Source: Cyclobacteriaceae bacterium (GTDB lineage: Bacteria; Bacteroidota; Bacteroidia; Cytophagales; Cyclobacteriaceae). Taken from it: a DNA stretch of 64,000 bases. Below, one piece after another: positions 50,474 through 60,054 of the stretch. The DNA is taken from the NCBI GenBank assembly GCA_022841475.1, contig JALHRJ010000003.1, positions 107,448 through 171,447 of the forward strand, in the 5' to 3' direction. The translations under genes and the position numbers were made by a program. The notes below the pieces were generated by a model that saw nothing but the letters and a program-made list of their open reading frames with translations, was not told the DNA's origin and made no database searches. The stretch's first letter is position 1. Every line of letters starts with the position of its first letter.

Positions 50474-52557
50474 AAACGTAATAGTTTTTCTATTTCAGTT
50501 TTTACCTTTTCGGGATCTGGTAACACCATCTTTTCGAGATCAACATTGAGTGGAATAGCCGGCAGGTTTGCAGCTCCTACCGTCCACACCGGAGCATCGA
50601 GGAATTGAAAACATGATTGTGAAATTCTTCCCGCCAACGATTCGGCAAATGAATTCAGTAAAGGTTCTTCCGTTAACACCATTGCGCGACCATGTTTTTT
50701 CACAACCTCAACAATCATGGTCCAGTCAATTGGATTGAGGGTGCGCAGATCTACAATTTCTAGTTGGCCTTTAAAACTTTTTGATGCTTCGAGTGCCCAA
50801 TACACTCCCATACCATAAGTAATGATTACAGCAGATTCTGCCGCAGCAATTTTTTCTTCCTGCGCTGCTTTTACTACCCTTGCCTTCCCGAAAGGAAGCA
50901 CATACTCTGCATCCGGCTCAATGGTCTTAGCCTCGTTTGTGCCGGGCACTTTACTCCAATATAAGCCCTTGTGTTCAAGCATGATTACTGGATTGGGATC
51001 GTAGTAGGCAGCTTTCATCAAGCCTTTCATATCCGCTGCATTCGAAGGATAGACAACTTTAATTCCCCGAATGGTGAGGAGTGTTGATTCAATACTTCCC
51101 GAATGATAAGGTCCGCCACCACCATACGCTCCGATGGGTACGCGAATCAAAGACTGAATTGGAAATTGTCCTTTGGATAGATAACAACTCTTGGATAATT
51201 CTTCCACGAGTTGATTCATTGCAGGCCAGATATAATCTGCGAATTGAATTTCCACAATAGGCTTCGCACCTACTGCCGACATGCCCGCGGTTGATCCCAC
51301 GATATAAGCTTCCTGAATGGGTGTATTGAAGACGCGATGATCGCCATACTTCTGTGCCAGCGTTGCCGCTTCGCGAAAAACACCGCCCAGTCTACCCCCT
51401 ACATCCTGACCATAAAACAGGGCCTCGGGATGCTGCTTTAAAATTTCATCCACTGCATGGAGTGCGGCATCTACCATCAACACCTTTTCACCTTTCTTTG
51501 GTGAACGAACTCCTTTCTCTTCGGTTATCGGAGTTGGAGCAAACTCGTGTGTATCAAAATCAAGAACATCCGGATCGGGTGAATTCCATGCACGCTCGTA
51601 ATCTGCTTTCACTTTCTTCGCTGCCCGCGATTTGATTTTCTCCAGGTCATTATCAGTAGTACCCAGGTTGCGCAATTCTTTCTCTAACACCAGCAGCGGA
51701 TCACGTTTCTGATGTTCCTTTAAATTCGCACCCCGATACCACTCCCTTCGTACACCGGAAGTATGGTGGCCCAGTAACGGACAGGTTGCATGCACCAGTA
51801 TAGGGGTTCTGTTTGTTCGCACAAAATCAATTGCTTCTGTAAGCGCTTCATAGCTCCTGATAAAATCGGAGCCATCCACACGCCTGCGCTCCAGGCCTTT
51901 AAAGCCCGCAGCATATTCATAGGCATCCATCGCGCGCATCTCAGCTCCGGAAGCAGAAATACCCCAATCATTGTCCTGCACCAAATACAGAATGGGAAGT
52001 TTTTTCAATACCGCCATTTGAAAAGCTTCGGCCACTTCCCCTTCGGTTACAGACCCGTCACCGAGAGAACACAATACGATTGGTTTTTGATTAGACTTAT
52101 TCAACTGTTGTGATTCGAGGTAGGCAATGCCATGTGCCATGCCGGTAGCAGGAATCGCTTGCATCCCGGTAGCTGAACTTTGATGGGGTATGGTAGGAAA
52201 TCCTTTACGCTTCAAGGCCGGATGTCCGTAGTAGGTGCGGCCACCGGAAAAAGGATCATCGCGTTTGGCCATCAACTGAAGCATTAATTCATAGGGTTCG
52301 AGGCCCATGCCAAGCAGCATGGATTCATCGCGGTAGTAAAGGGATGCATAGTCATATTCTTTTAATTGCAACCCGGCCGCCAGTTGAATGGCTTCATGAC
52401 CGCGGGATGTACTGTGAACATATTTGCTGCAGACTTCCTTATTCTCTTCATAGGTATCAGCCATCGCCTTTGCCGTTAACATCAGCTCATAGGCTCTGAA
52501 CAGCAGACTGTAGTCCACAACATCAGTCTTTCTTTTTGTCACGCCCGCACCTATCAT
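50470..52557 (-). CDS. fused alpha/beta E1 component of a 2-oxo acid dehydrogenase
   Basis: Alpha: GSVTEGEVAEAFQMAVLKKLPILYLVQDNDWGIS; beta: FYGQDVGGRLGGVFREA and PIQEAYIVGSTAGMSAVG. Confidence 0.93.
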   Translation of the reverse strand: MIGAGVTKRKTDVVDYSLLFRAYELMLTAKAMADTYEENKEVCSKYVHSTSRGHEAIQLAAGLQLKEYDYASLYYRDESMLLGMGLEPYELMLQLMAKRDDPFSGGRTYYGHPALKRKGFPTIPHQSSATGMQAIPATGMAHGIAYLESQQLNKSNQKPIVLCSLGDGSVTEGEVAEAFQMAVLKKLPILYLVQDNDWGISASGAEMRAMDAYEYAAGFKGLERRRVDGSDFIRSYEALTEAIDFVRTNRTPILVHATCPLLGHHTSGVRREWYRGANLKEHQKRDPLLVLEKELRNLGTTDNDLEKIKSRAAKKVKADYERAWNSPDPDVLDFDTHEFAPTPITEEKGVRSPKKGEKVLMVDAALHAVDEILKQHPEALFYGQDVGGRLGGVFREAATLAQKYGDHRVFNTPIQEAYIVGSTAGMSAVGAKPIVEIQFADYIWPAMNQLVEELSKSCYLSKGQFPIQSLIRVPIGAYGGGGPYHSGSIESTLLTIRGIKVVYPSNAADMKGLMKAAYYDPNPVIMLEHKGLYWSKVPGTNEAKTIEPDAEYVLPFGKARVVKAAQEEKIAAAESAVIITYGMGVYWALEASKSFKGQLEIVDLRTLNPIDWTMIVEVVKKHGRAMVLTEEPLLNSFAESLAGRISQSCFQFLDAPVWTVGAANLPAIPLNVDLEKMVLPDPEKVKTEIEKLLRF

Positions 52558-52751
52558 TATTTATTCATTTTGAACAGGAACAAAGATAAATATTTTAAGC
52601 TCTTCATCGGTCAGGTGGGAAGACCGGAAAGTATTAGATTTGGAGTGGAGATTAGTGTGGTTCGGTGATTACAACGACTTATACAAAAGTAAAAATATTC
52701 ATTAGAGCATTTGAAGGCGGAAGACCTGACTGAATTTGAAAGCAATCTTCG

Positions 52752-52889
52752 CTATAACTGGATTGCGGCTCTCGTTACTGGTTCAAAATATATTCAGGCG
52801 CGTGTACTCGGCCGCAATGACATTCCACAGAGTGGTAAGACTTTCTTTTCAAGATTGATAAAAATCATACTGACAGGTGGGTAAAAATC
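52752..52889. repeat. intergenic direct repeat, copy A (contains ATTGCGGC/GCCGCAAT inverted arms)
   Basis: ACTGGATTGCGGCTCTCGTTAC...GGCGCGTGTACTCGGCCGCAATGACA...AGATTGATAAAAATCATAC shared with copy B. Confidence 0.85.
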
Positions 52890-53048
52890 CAACTAACATT
52901 GAAATTTCGTAGGGAAACGAACCAAGACGAGGAAAATTGAAAACTTTTAATTCTCTTACATAGATAAGCCTAACTAAATTAATTTAGGTTTTAATCTAGC
53001 CTTTACTCATTGTCTTCCAACCAGTCAGAATTCGGAATGCGGTCTTCA

Positions 53049-53169
53049 CTATGACTGGATTGCGGCTCTCGTTACCGATTCAAAATATCTTTAGGCGCGT
53101 GTACTCGGCCGCAATGACACTCACACTCCAAGATTGATAAAAATCATACGGACAGATGGGTAAAGATCA
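53049..53169. repeat. intergenic direct repeat, copy B
   Basis: Same blocks as 52752-52889 with few substitutions and a shorter spacer. Confidence 0.85.
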
Positions 53170-53226
53170 TGGATTTCGGGGAAATGATTACAGTACATTT
53201 ACATACCTATTAAAAAAGGGGGTTAT

Positions 53227-53676
53227 ATGAAACTGATGAAAAAATCTAATTTCCCATCGTTGCTGAATGAACGGTGGATGACCGACTTCTTTGATACGGA
53301 TCGTTTCTTCTTTGACAGTGACTTGTTGAAGCCAACATCCGTGCCCATGCTGCCACCTGTAAACATTATTGAAGCTGAGAAAGAATTTGTGGTTGAAATG
53401 GCTGCTCCCGGAATGGACAAAAAAGATTTTGTGATTGCTGTTGAGAACGGAGTGCTGAATATTTCGGCAGAACACAAAGTTGAACATGAAGAAAAAGAAA
53501 AAGATTTCACTCGCAGAGAGTTCAACTATCAGACTTTCACAAGATCGTTTACACTTCCTGAAAATGTAAGTGATGAGAAAATTGTTGCTAACTATGAAAA
53601 TGGACTTCTGAAGTTACAACTTGGTAAGAAAGTGATTACCAAGGTGCCACCCAGAAAGGAAATTGCAGTTCATTAG
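53227..53676 (+). CDS. Hsp20/alpha-crystallin family small heat shock protein
   Basis: VPMLPPVNIIEAEKEFVVEMAAPGMDKKDFVIAVENGVLNISAEHK; RSFTLPENV; YENGLLKLQL. Confidence 0.95.
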   Translation: MKLMKKSNFPSLLNERWMTDFFDTDRFFFDSDLLKPTSVPMLPPVNIIEAEKEFVVEMAAPGMDKKDFVIAVENGVLNISAEHKVEHEEKEKDFTRREFNYQTFTRSFTLPENVSDEKIVANYENGLLKLQLGKKVITKVPPRKEIAVH

Positions 53677-53785
53677 TAGAGTGGCAACCAAAAAAGCAAC
53701 CAACGAAGCACTCGAACTTTGAGACTCTTAAAGAACCTGCCTGTTTACAGCGTGACGGGTGTACTAATCGAAGGTTGTTGAAACA

Positions 53786-53959
53786 GAAAGAGGCTTCTCA
53801 AAAGTCATTCAGTCTTCGTCAAGCCTCAGGCCTGACGATCCCTGATTTGAGATATAGAATGAGATTCCGGCTCAAGGCCTGCCTATGCCGAAGCGGCTCC
53901 GCGCAGGCAGGGCCGGAATGACATTCCAATTTTAATTGACTTTTGAGAAAGCCTCTTTC
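53786..53959. repeat. two-arm palindromic element, copy 3 (174 bp; interior inverted relative to copy 1)
   Basis: Terminal repeat AAAGAGGCT(T)TCTCAAAAGTCA; arms TCGTCA/TGACGA and ATTCCGGC/GCCGGAAT. Confidence 0.9.
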
Positions 53960-53963
53960 CTTT

Positions 53964-54974
53964 TTAAAAGCTTGCTATTAATTCAAACGCACTTTTCAGT
54001 TTACGAATCAACTGTGCGGATTCATCAAAGTCTAATGTTTGCTGGCCGTCACTGAACGCCTCTTCCGGTCGTTGATGGGTTTCATAAATAATACCATCGG
54101 CTCCCGCCATCAAAGCTGCGAGGGCGATCGGTTCCACATAGTCGCGGATGCCTATGCCATGAGAAGGATCGGCCACTACCGGTAAATGCGATTTCTCCTT
54201 CAGGATGGGGATCGCGTTGATATCCATCGTGTTTCTACTTGCCTTCTCATACGTGCGAATACCGCGCTCACAAAGGATTAATTTTTCGTTACCCCCCGAG
54301 AATACATACTCCGCGGAGGAAAGCAACTCTTCGATGGTGCCAGAGATGCCGCGTTTGATCATCACCGGCTTATCTACTTTACCCAACTCATCCAGCAAAT
54401 TAAAATTCTGGGTGTTTCGTGCACCTACCTGAAATACATCTACATAAGGATACATCGCTTCAATCTGACTCACCTGCATTACTTCGCTGATAATTTTTAT
54501 ACCTGCAGCTCTTGCCCGTGCATGCCACATTTTCAAACCATCAATGCCCAACCCCCGAAAGGCATAAGGCGAACTGCGTGGTTTAAACACACCCCCGCGC
54601 ATGATACGCACACCATTAGCCTGCAAGTGATTGATGGTAAGATCTACCTGTTGCTCGTTTTCTATAGAACACGGGCCGGCCATGATGGATAAATTTCCGT
54701 TGCCGATGAATACACCCTCGCCCAGATCAATAGCCGTTGGTTCCACTTTCCATTTGCGCGAGACCAATTTGTAATCATCCGAAACCCGATGAATGTCTGC
54801 GATTCCTTTCATGTATCCAACCTGACGGAGATCGAAATCTTTCTTTCCAATACCCACCAGGTAGGAACCGCGCTGCGTGATAACCTCCGTGGTTTTATAA
54901 CCCAGTGAATTCACTTTGGTTATGATGGCTTGTTTTTCTTCTGATTTTATGGAGGGTTGTAATTGAATGATCAT
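53964..54974 (-). CDS. 3-deoxy-7-phosphoheptulonate synthase with N-terminal regulatory-like domain
   Basis: IMAGPCSIENEQQV; MRGGVFKPRSSPYAFRGLG; PVVADPSHGIGIRD. Confidence 0.94.
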   Translation of the reverse strand: MIIQLQPSIKSEEKQAIITKVNSLGYKTTEVITQRGSYLVGIGKKDFDLRQVGYMKGIADIHRVSDDYKLVSRKWKVEPTAIDLGEGVFIGNGNLSIMAGPCSIENEQQVDLTINHLQANGVRIMRGGVFKPRSSPYAFRGLGIDGLKMWHARARAAGIKIISEVMQVSQIEAMYPYVDVFQVGARNTQNFNLLDELGKVDKPVMIKRGISGTIEELLSSAEYVFSGGNEKLILCERGIRTYEKASRNTMDINAIPILKEKSHLPVVADPSHGIGIRDYVEPIALAALMAGADGIIYETHQRPEEAFSDGQQTLDFDESAQLIRKLKSAFELIASF

Positions 54975-54991
54975 GTGGATTTTCTTTGGGA

Positions 54992-55774
54992 TTAACCCTT
55001 TAGCGATTTCACAAATTGATGAATGTCTGTTTTCAAATCTTTGCTATTTTTCAGGCAGGTAATAAATGAACTCCCGACTATGGCACCCGCCCCCTGTTCA
55101 CAGGCCTGTGCATAGGTTGTGTGATTGGAGATACCGAAGCCAATCAGAAAAGGATGTTTGAGATGCATGGCCTGCAACTTTTTAAAATACAGTTGTTGCT
55201 CCGCACTGAATTCACTTTTGGCACCGGTTGTACTGGATGAAGAAACGGCATAGATGAAACCAGTACTTAAGGAATCTATCTGTCGGATGCGGGCCTCGGA
55301 AGTTGTTGGTGAAATCAGAAATGAAATGCTCAGGTTTAAGGAATCGGTCAGTTCCTTATAATGCTTGACATATTCATCCAACGGCAGGTCGGGAAGAATC
55401 AGTCCATCTACGCCCGCTTGTGAAGCTTCCTTACAAAACTTTTCAATACCATATTGCATGACGGGGTTCAGGTAGCCCATCAAGACAATAGGCATTTTTA
55501 TCTGCGGACGAAGTTCCCGGATTTGATTTAACAAGAGTCCTACGTTCATACCCTGATCCAGCGCGATTTTATTACTCTCCTGAATCGTGGGGCCATCGGC
55601 AATAGGATCTGAAAATGGTATTCCAATTTCTATCATATCCACCCCTGCTGCTTCCAATTGAACAGCTATAGCGGCCGTGTCATTCTGAATGGGAAACCCG
55701 GCTGTATAGAATACAGATAGAATATCCTTCTTTTTTGCAGCGAATAATTCAGTAATTCTGTTTTTCATATACAT
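54992..55774 (-). CDS. trpA: tryptophan synthase alpha subunit
   Basis: MIEIGIPFSDPIADGPTIQ; LPDLPLDEY; GFGISNHTTYAQACEQGAGAIVGSSFI. Confidence 0.96.
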   Translation of the reverse strand: MYMKNRITELFAAKKKDILSVFYTAGFPIQNDTAAIAVQLEAAGVDMIEIGIPFSDPIADGPTIQESNKIALDQGMNVGLLLNQIRELRPQIKMPIVLMGYLNPVMQYGIEKFCKEASQAGVDGLILPDLPLDEYVKHYKELTDSLNLSISFLISPTTSEARIRQIDSLSTGFIYAVSSSSTTGAKSEFSAEQQLYFKKLQAMHLKHPFLIGFGISNHTTYAQACEQGAGAIVGSSFITCLKNSKDLKTDIHQFVKSLKG

Positions 55775-55780
55775 TTTTTT

Positions 55781-55810
55781 GAACCGCAGAGACGCTAAGG
55801 CGCAAAGAGT
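55781..55810. repeat. 27-nt dispersed repeat GAACCGCAGAGACGCTAAGGCGCAAAG, copy 1 (between trpB and trpA)
   Basis: 26/27 match to the copy at 62124. Confidence 0.85.
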
Positions 55811-55834
55811 TAAAATTAATTATAAGATTAAAGA

Positions 55835-57016
55835 TTAGTATTTTCCCCAGCGGATATAGGTTTCCAAATCTTTATCACCTCTTCCGGACAAATTAATCAC
55901 TACTACATCCTCTGCGCTCAATTCAATTTTATCCAATGCGGCAATGGCATGTGCGGTCTCTATGGCAGGAATGATTCCTTCGAGACGACTTAGCTCAATG
56001 CCTGCATTCATGGCTTCGTCATCGGTAGCACTTACAAACTGAACCCGGCCTACATCAAACAAATGTGCATGCAGTGGCCCAATGCCTGGATAATCCAACC
56101 CTGCGGAAATAGAATACGGTTCTACTACCTGTCCATCTTCCGTTTGCATTAAAAGTGTTTTGCTGCCGTGAAGAACGCCTGGTTTACCCAACGCTGTAGT
56201 CGCTGCGGACTCTCCGCTATCCACACCTTTGCCGGCCGCTTCCACCCCTATAAGTTGCACGTGTTCATCATTCAGGAAATGATAGAATGCACCCGCAGCA
56301 TTGCTGCCCCCACCCACACATGCAAACACATAATCAGGATATGGATTTCCGATTTCTTCCTGCAATTGTTTTTTGATTTCTTCACTGATCACCGATTGAA
56401 ACCGCGCCACCATGTCGGGATAGGGATGCGGCCCCACCACCGACCCAATAATGTAATGAGTATCGGTAGGATGATTTATCCAATGGCGCATCGCTTCATT
56501 GGTAGCATCTTTTAAGGTCATGTTGCCCGATAAAGCCGGAACTACTTTCGTTCCGAGAATGCGCATTCGTTCTACATTGGGACGCTGCCGATCCATATCA
56601 AGCTTACCCATGTACACAATACATTCCATACCCATCAACGCACATACGGTGGCGGTTGCTACACCATGCTGACCGGCTCCGGTTTCGGCAATAATTTTTT
56701 TCTTCCCTAATCGCTTGGCCACTAGAATCTGACCGATCGTATTATTGATTTTGTGAGCCCCGGTATGACATAAGTCTTCACGTTTTAAATAAATGGTTGC
56801 CCTATATTTTTCCGACAACCGTTTCGCGAGGTATAAAGGCGTGGGCCGGCCCACGTAGTTCTTAAGCAGGTCATTAAATTCAGCTTGAAACTCAGGCTCG
56901 TAAATAATTTTTAAATAGTTATCCCTGAGTTGCTCAATGTTTGGGTATAACATTTCCGGAATGTAGGCCCCTCCAAACTGTCCGTAATAACCTCTTTCGT
57001 CCACCTCAAATTTCAT
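55835..57016 (-). CDS. trpB: tryptophan synthase beta subunit
   Basis: [45 protein letters not shown]. Confidence 0.97.
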   Translation of the reverse strand: MKFEVDERGYYGQFGGAYIPEMLYPNIEQLRDNYLKIIYEPEFQAEFNDLLKNYVGRPTPLYLAKRLSEKYRATIYLKREDLCHTGAHKINNTIGQILVAKRLGKKKIIAETGAGQHGVATATVCALMGMECIVYMGKLDMDRQRPNVERMRILGTKVVPALSGNMTLKDATNEAMRHWINHPTDTHYIIGSVVGPHPYPDMVARFQSVISEEIKKQLQEEIGNPYPDYVFACVGGGSNAAGAFYHFLNDEHVQLIGVEAAGKGVDSGESAATTALGKPGVLHGSKTLLMQTEDGQVVEPYSISAGLDYPGIGPLHAHLFDVGRVQFVSATDDEAMNAGIELSRLEGIIPAIETAHAIAALDKIELSAEDVVVINLSGRGDKDLETYIRWGKY

Positions 57017-57639
57017 AGTCGTAGTTTGTTTATAATTGCTGATACTTTTTCCACATCTTTCATTGCTGGCGCCTGCTCCACGCCACTATTGACATCCACT
57101 GCATGCATGTTTAAATTCTTCAATTGCAGCACCTCATCTATAGAGGATAGATCAATTCCGCCACTTAAGAAAAATGGAATGGATTGATCATAGTGCGTCA
57201 ATAGATTCCAATTAAATCGCTGCGCGTTGCCGCCAAAGTTTTTTCCTTTGGTGTCAAACAGGAAATATTCCGCCACCTCATCAAATTGCTTCGTTATCGA
57301 AAAATCAAATTCATCATCTACCCGGAATACTTTAATTATGGAAATGCCCTCGTGATTTAATTCTTTGCAAAATTCAACTGACTCATCTCCATGAAGCTGA
57401 ACAAGATCCAACGCATATTGTCTGACTTTATCGATCACAACGGTTAGGGATTCATTGACGAATACTCCCACCCTACTTACCGTTGCCGGGAAATCGTTTG
57501 GGATAGTAAAATCCTCTCCTACGAACCGGGGTGAGTTTTTATAGAAGATAAAACCCATATAATCCGGCAACAAGGCACTCACGTCTTGCACATTGAGGCT
57601 ATCCCGCATCCCACAAACTTTTATCTTGATATCGCCCAC
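57013..57639 (-). CDS. trpF: phosphoribosylanthranilate isomerase
   Basis: [43 protein letters not shown]. Confidence 0.94.
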   Translation of the reverse strand: MGDIKIKVCGMRDSLNVQDVSALLPDYMGFIFYKNSPRFVGEDFTIPNDFPATVSRVGVFVNESLTVVIDKVRQYALDLVQLHGDESVEFCKELNHEGISIIKVFRVDDEFDFSITKQFDEVAEYFLFDTKGKNFGGNAQRFNWNLLTHYDQSIPFFLSGGIDLSSIDEVLQLKNLNMHAVDVNSGVEQAPAMKDVEKVSAIINKLRL

Positions 57640-57643
57640 GGTA

Positions 57644-58447
57644 TTATTTTAATGTTTCTGCTTTTCTTAATTCTGCAACAAACTCCCGACAAGCCTTCTC
57701 TGGCCGACTGTGTTGCATAAAATTCTGGCCCATTAAAAATCCTTCAAACCCATACTTCTTTAACTCAATGATCGTTGCTACGTTTTCAATACCACTTTCG
57801 GAAACCTTTACAACTTCACTGGGAATTTTATCCGCCAGGTTTTTTGAAACTTCAAGAGTGGTTACAAATGTTTTTAAGTCGCGATTATTCACACCGATCA
57901 AATCAACGGCTGCGCCCAGGTTATCCTGAAGTTCCTTTTCGTTATGTACCTCCAATAAGATTTCCAGGTTCAGGGATTTTGCTATCCCTGCCAATGTTTT
58001 AATCTCGGCAGGTTTCAATGCGGCTGCGATCAGCAGGATGGCATCGGCTCCTATCGATTTGGCTTCGATGATTTGATATTCATCTACCACAAAATCTTTT
58101 CGCAGGATCGGGCAAAAGTTAAACTTGCGGGCTATCATTAAATCTTCGTTGCTGCCACCAAAGAATTTAGCGTCCGTAAGAATTGATAACGCAGAAGCAC
58201 CCGCCTGCATATACCCAATCGAAGTGCGTTCTACAGAGACATGCGGATTGATTATTCCCTTCGAGGGCGACTTCCTTTTTATCTCTGCAATAATCCCGGA
58301 TTTATCTGGACGTTGAACATATTTTTTTAATGACACCACCGGAGATTGAAAAAAAATACTTTGCTCCAAAAGTTTTGTTGGATACAACGCCTTGCGCTCC
58401 GCTACCTCTTTGTATTTAAATGCAATGATTTCGTCCAGAATATTCAT
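57644..58447 (-). CDS. trpC: indole-3-glycerol-phosphate synthase
   Basis: IIAEIKRKSPSKGII; ILRKDFVVDEYQI; IGVNNRDLKTF; VSESGIEN. Confidence 0.96.
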   Translation of the reverse strand: MNILDEIIAFKYKEVAERKALYPTKLLEQSIFFQSPVVSLKKYVQRPDKSGIIAEIKRKSPSKGIINPHVSVERTSIGYMQAGASALSILTDAKFFGGSNEDLMIARKFNFCPILRKDFVVDEYQIIEAKSIGADAILLIAAALKPAEIKTLAGIAKSLNLEILLEVHNEKELQDNLGAAVDLIGVNNRDLKTFVTTLEVSKNLADKIPSEVVKVSESGIENVATIIELKKYGFEGFLMGQNFMQHSRPEKACREFVAELRKAETLK

Positions 58448-58448
58448 T

Positions 58449-59435
58449 TCACTTTTCCATTAATTTTTTGAATGCCTGCAAGGCCTTTCCCGATTGGAGC
58501 GCTTCCCTTGCTTTATTGACGGCTGCTGAAAGTCCGGCAGCCCTATCCACACAATACAAGGCCATCGCAGCATTCGCAATCACTGCGGAGTTTTGGGCCT
58601 CCGTCCCCTTCCCTTCCAGAATGTTGACAAAAAGCGCGGCCGATTGTTCTACGGTAGCGCCTCCTTTTATCTGATCATACTTCACCAACGGCAAGCCTAG
58701 GTCGGCAGGTTCCGCTAACCGTTCGCCATCGTTAGAGAAAAATTTAAAGGGACTAGTCAATGACACTTCATCATACCCATCCAGGGAATGGAGAATCAAA
58801 AAATCTTTATCTGTATTCTGATAGAGGTAGGCATACTGACGCGCCAACTCCAAACTAAAGACACCTACTAGCTGCCGGGTGGGAACAGCCGGATTTACCA
58901 TGGGCCCCAGCATATTGAAAAATGTTTTCACCCCTAACTCTTTGCGGATGGGTGCTACATTTTTCATAGCTGGATGAAACAAGGGTGCATGCATAAAACA
59001 AATGTTGGCCCGATCGAGGCTCCGTTTCAATTCATCCATGTTATTCGTGAATGCATATCCAAAATATTCCAGCAGGTTTGATGAACCACACGCAGAGGAA
59101 ACTCCATAATTACCATGCTTGGCCACGGGTTGTCCGGCAGCAGCTACTACAAAAGAAGATAACGTTGAAAGATTGATTGTGTTTTTTCCATCTCCGCCCG
59201 TGCCGCATACATCCATAACAGGTTGATCGAACCGGGCCGGCACACATAACTCCAGCATGGCATCGCGAAAACCCTGCAACTCATCTACAGTAATACTACG
59301 CATCATATATACCGTCATAAATGCAGCAGTCTGGCTCAGATTAAATTTGGCCGAAGCCAGATCAACCAACACCTGGCGGGCCGTCTCTTTGGTGAGCGAG
59401 CGATGTTCAATTAATTCCGTTAAGATTTGTTTCAT
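58449..59435 (-). CDS. trpD: anthranilate phosphoribosyltransferase
   Basis: DVCGTGGDGKNTINLST; KHGNYGVSSACGSSNLLE; LGPMVNPAVPTRQLVGVF. Confidence 0.96.
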   Translation of the reverse strand: MKQILTELIEHRSLTKETARQVLVDLASAKFNLSQTAAFMTVYMMRSITVDELQGFRDAMLELCVPARFDQPVMDVCGTGGDGKNTINLSTLSSFVVAAAGQPVAKHGNYGVSSACGSSNLLEYFGYAFTNNMDELKRSLDRANICFMHAPLFHPAMKNVAPIRKELGVKTFFNMLGPMVNPAVPTRQLVGVFSLELARQYAYLYQNTDKDFLILHSLDGYDEVSLTSPFKFFSNDGERLAEPADLGLPLVKYDQIKGGATVEQSAALFVNILEGKGTEAQNSAVIANAAMALYCVDRAAGLSAAVNKAREALQSGKALQAFKKLMEK

Positions 59436-59484
59436 GTGAGGTTCGAGATAGAAGACTTGTGTAAGAAATCATAGGTTAATAATA

Positions 59485-60054
59485 TTAATGCTTTAACCAA
59501 TTTTTAATCATGGTGGGGCCTTCGGGCGTCATGATTGATTCAGGATGAAACTGCAGGCCCCGCACATCATAACGAACGTGTCGCAATCCCATTATTAATC
59601 CCTCCTGATTTACTGCCGTCACTTTTAAATCCGAGGATATACTTTCTGGCTTCACCGCCCATGAGTGATAATGAGTAGCCTGGAATTTTTGAGGTATACC
59701 CTGAAACAAATATTCCTGCTGATCTACTACCTCACCGGTTGAGGTAACCCCATGCAGCACGTTGGGAATATTAAACAATCGCGCGCCATAGACCTCGGCA
59801 ATTCCCTGATGACCGAGACAAATTCCGAGGATGCTTTTTGTGGGACCATATTCCCGAACCAAAGCTTTCATGATGCCGGCCTCATCCGGAATGCCCGGGC
59901 CCGGTGAAATCAGGATTTTGTCGTACTGCTTCACTGCCTCCAATTCAATTTTATCATTGCGATAAATATCCAATGCGAATCCATTCTCGCGAATGATATG
60001 GACAAGATTGTAGGTAAAGGAATCGTAATTATCTAATACTAAAATTTTTATCAT
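59485..60054 (-). CDS. trpG: anthranilate synthase component II (glutamine amidotransferase)
   Basis: ILVLDNYDSFTYNLVHI; ISPGPGIPDEAG; LGICLGHQGIAE; LQFHPESIMTPEG. Confidence 0.94.
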   Translation of the reverse strand: MIKILVLDNYDSFTYNLVHIIRENGFALDIYRNDKIELEAVKQYDKILISPGPGIPDEAGIMKALVREYGPTKSILGICLGHQGIAEVYGARLFNIPNVLHGVTSTGEVVDQQEYLFQGIPQKFQATHYHSWAVKPESISSDLKVTAVNQEGLIMGLRHVRYDVRGLQFHPESIMTPEGPTMIKNWLKH

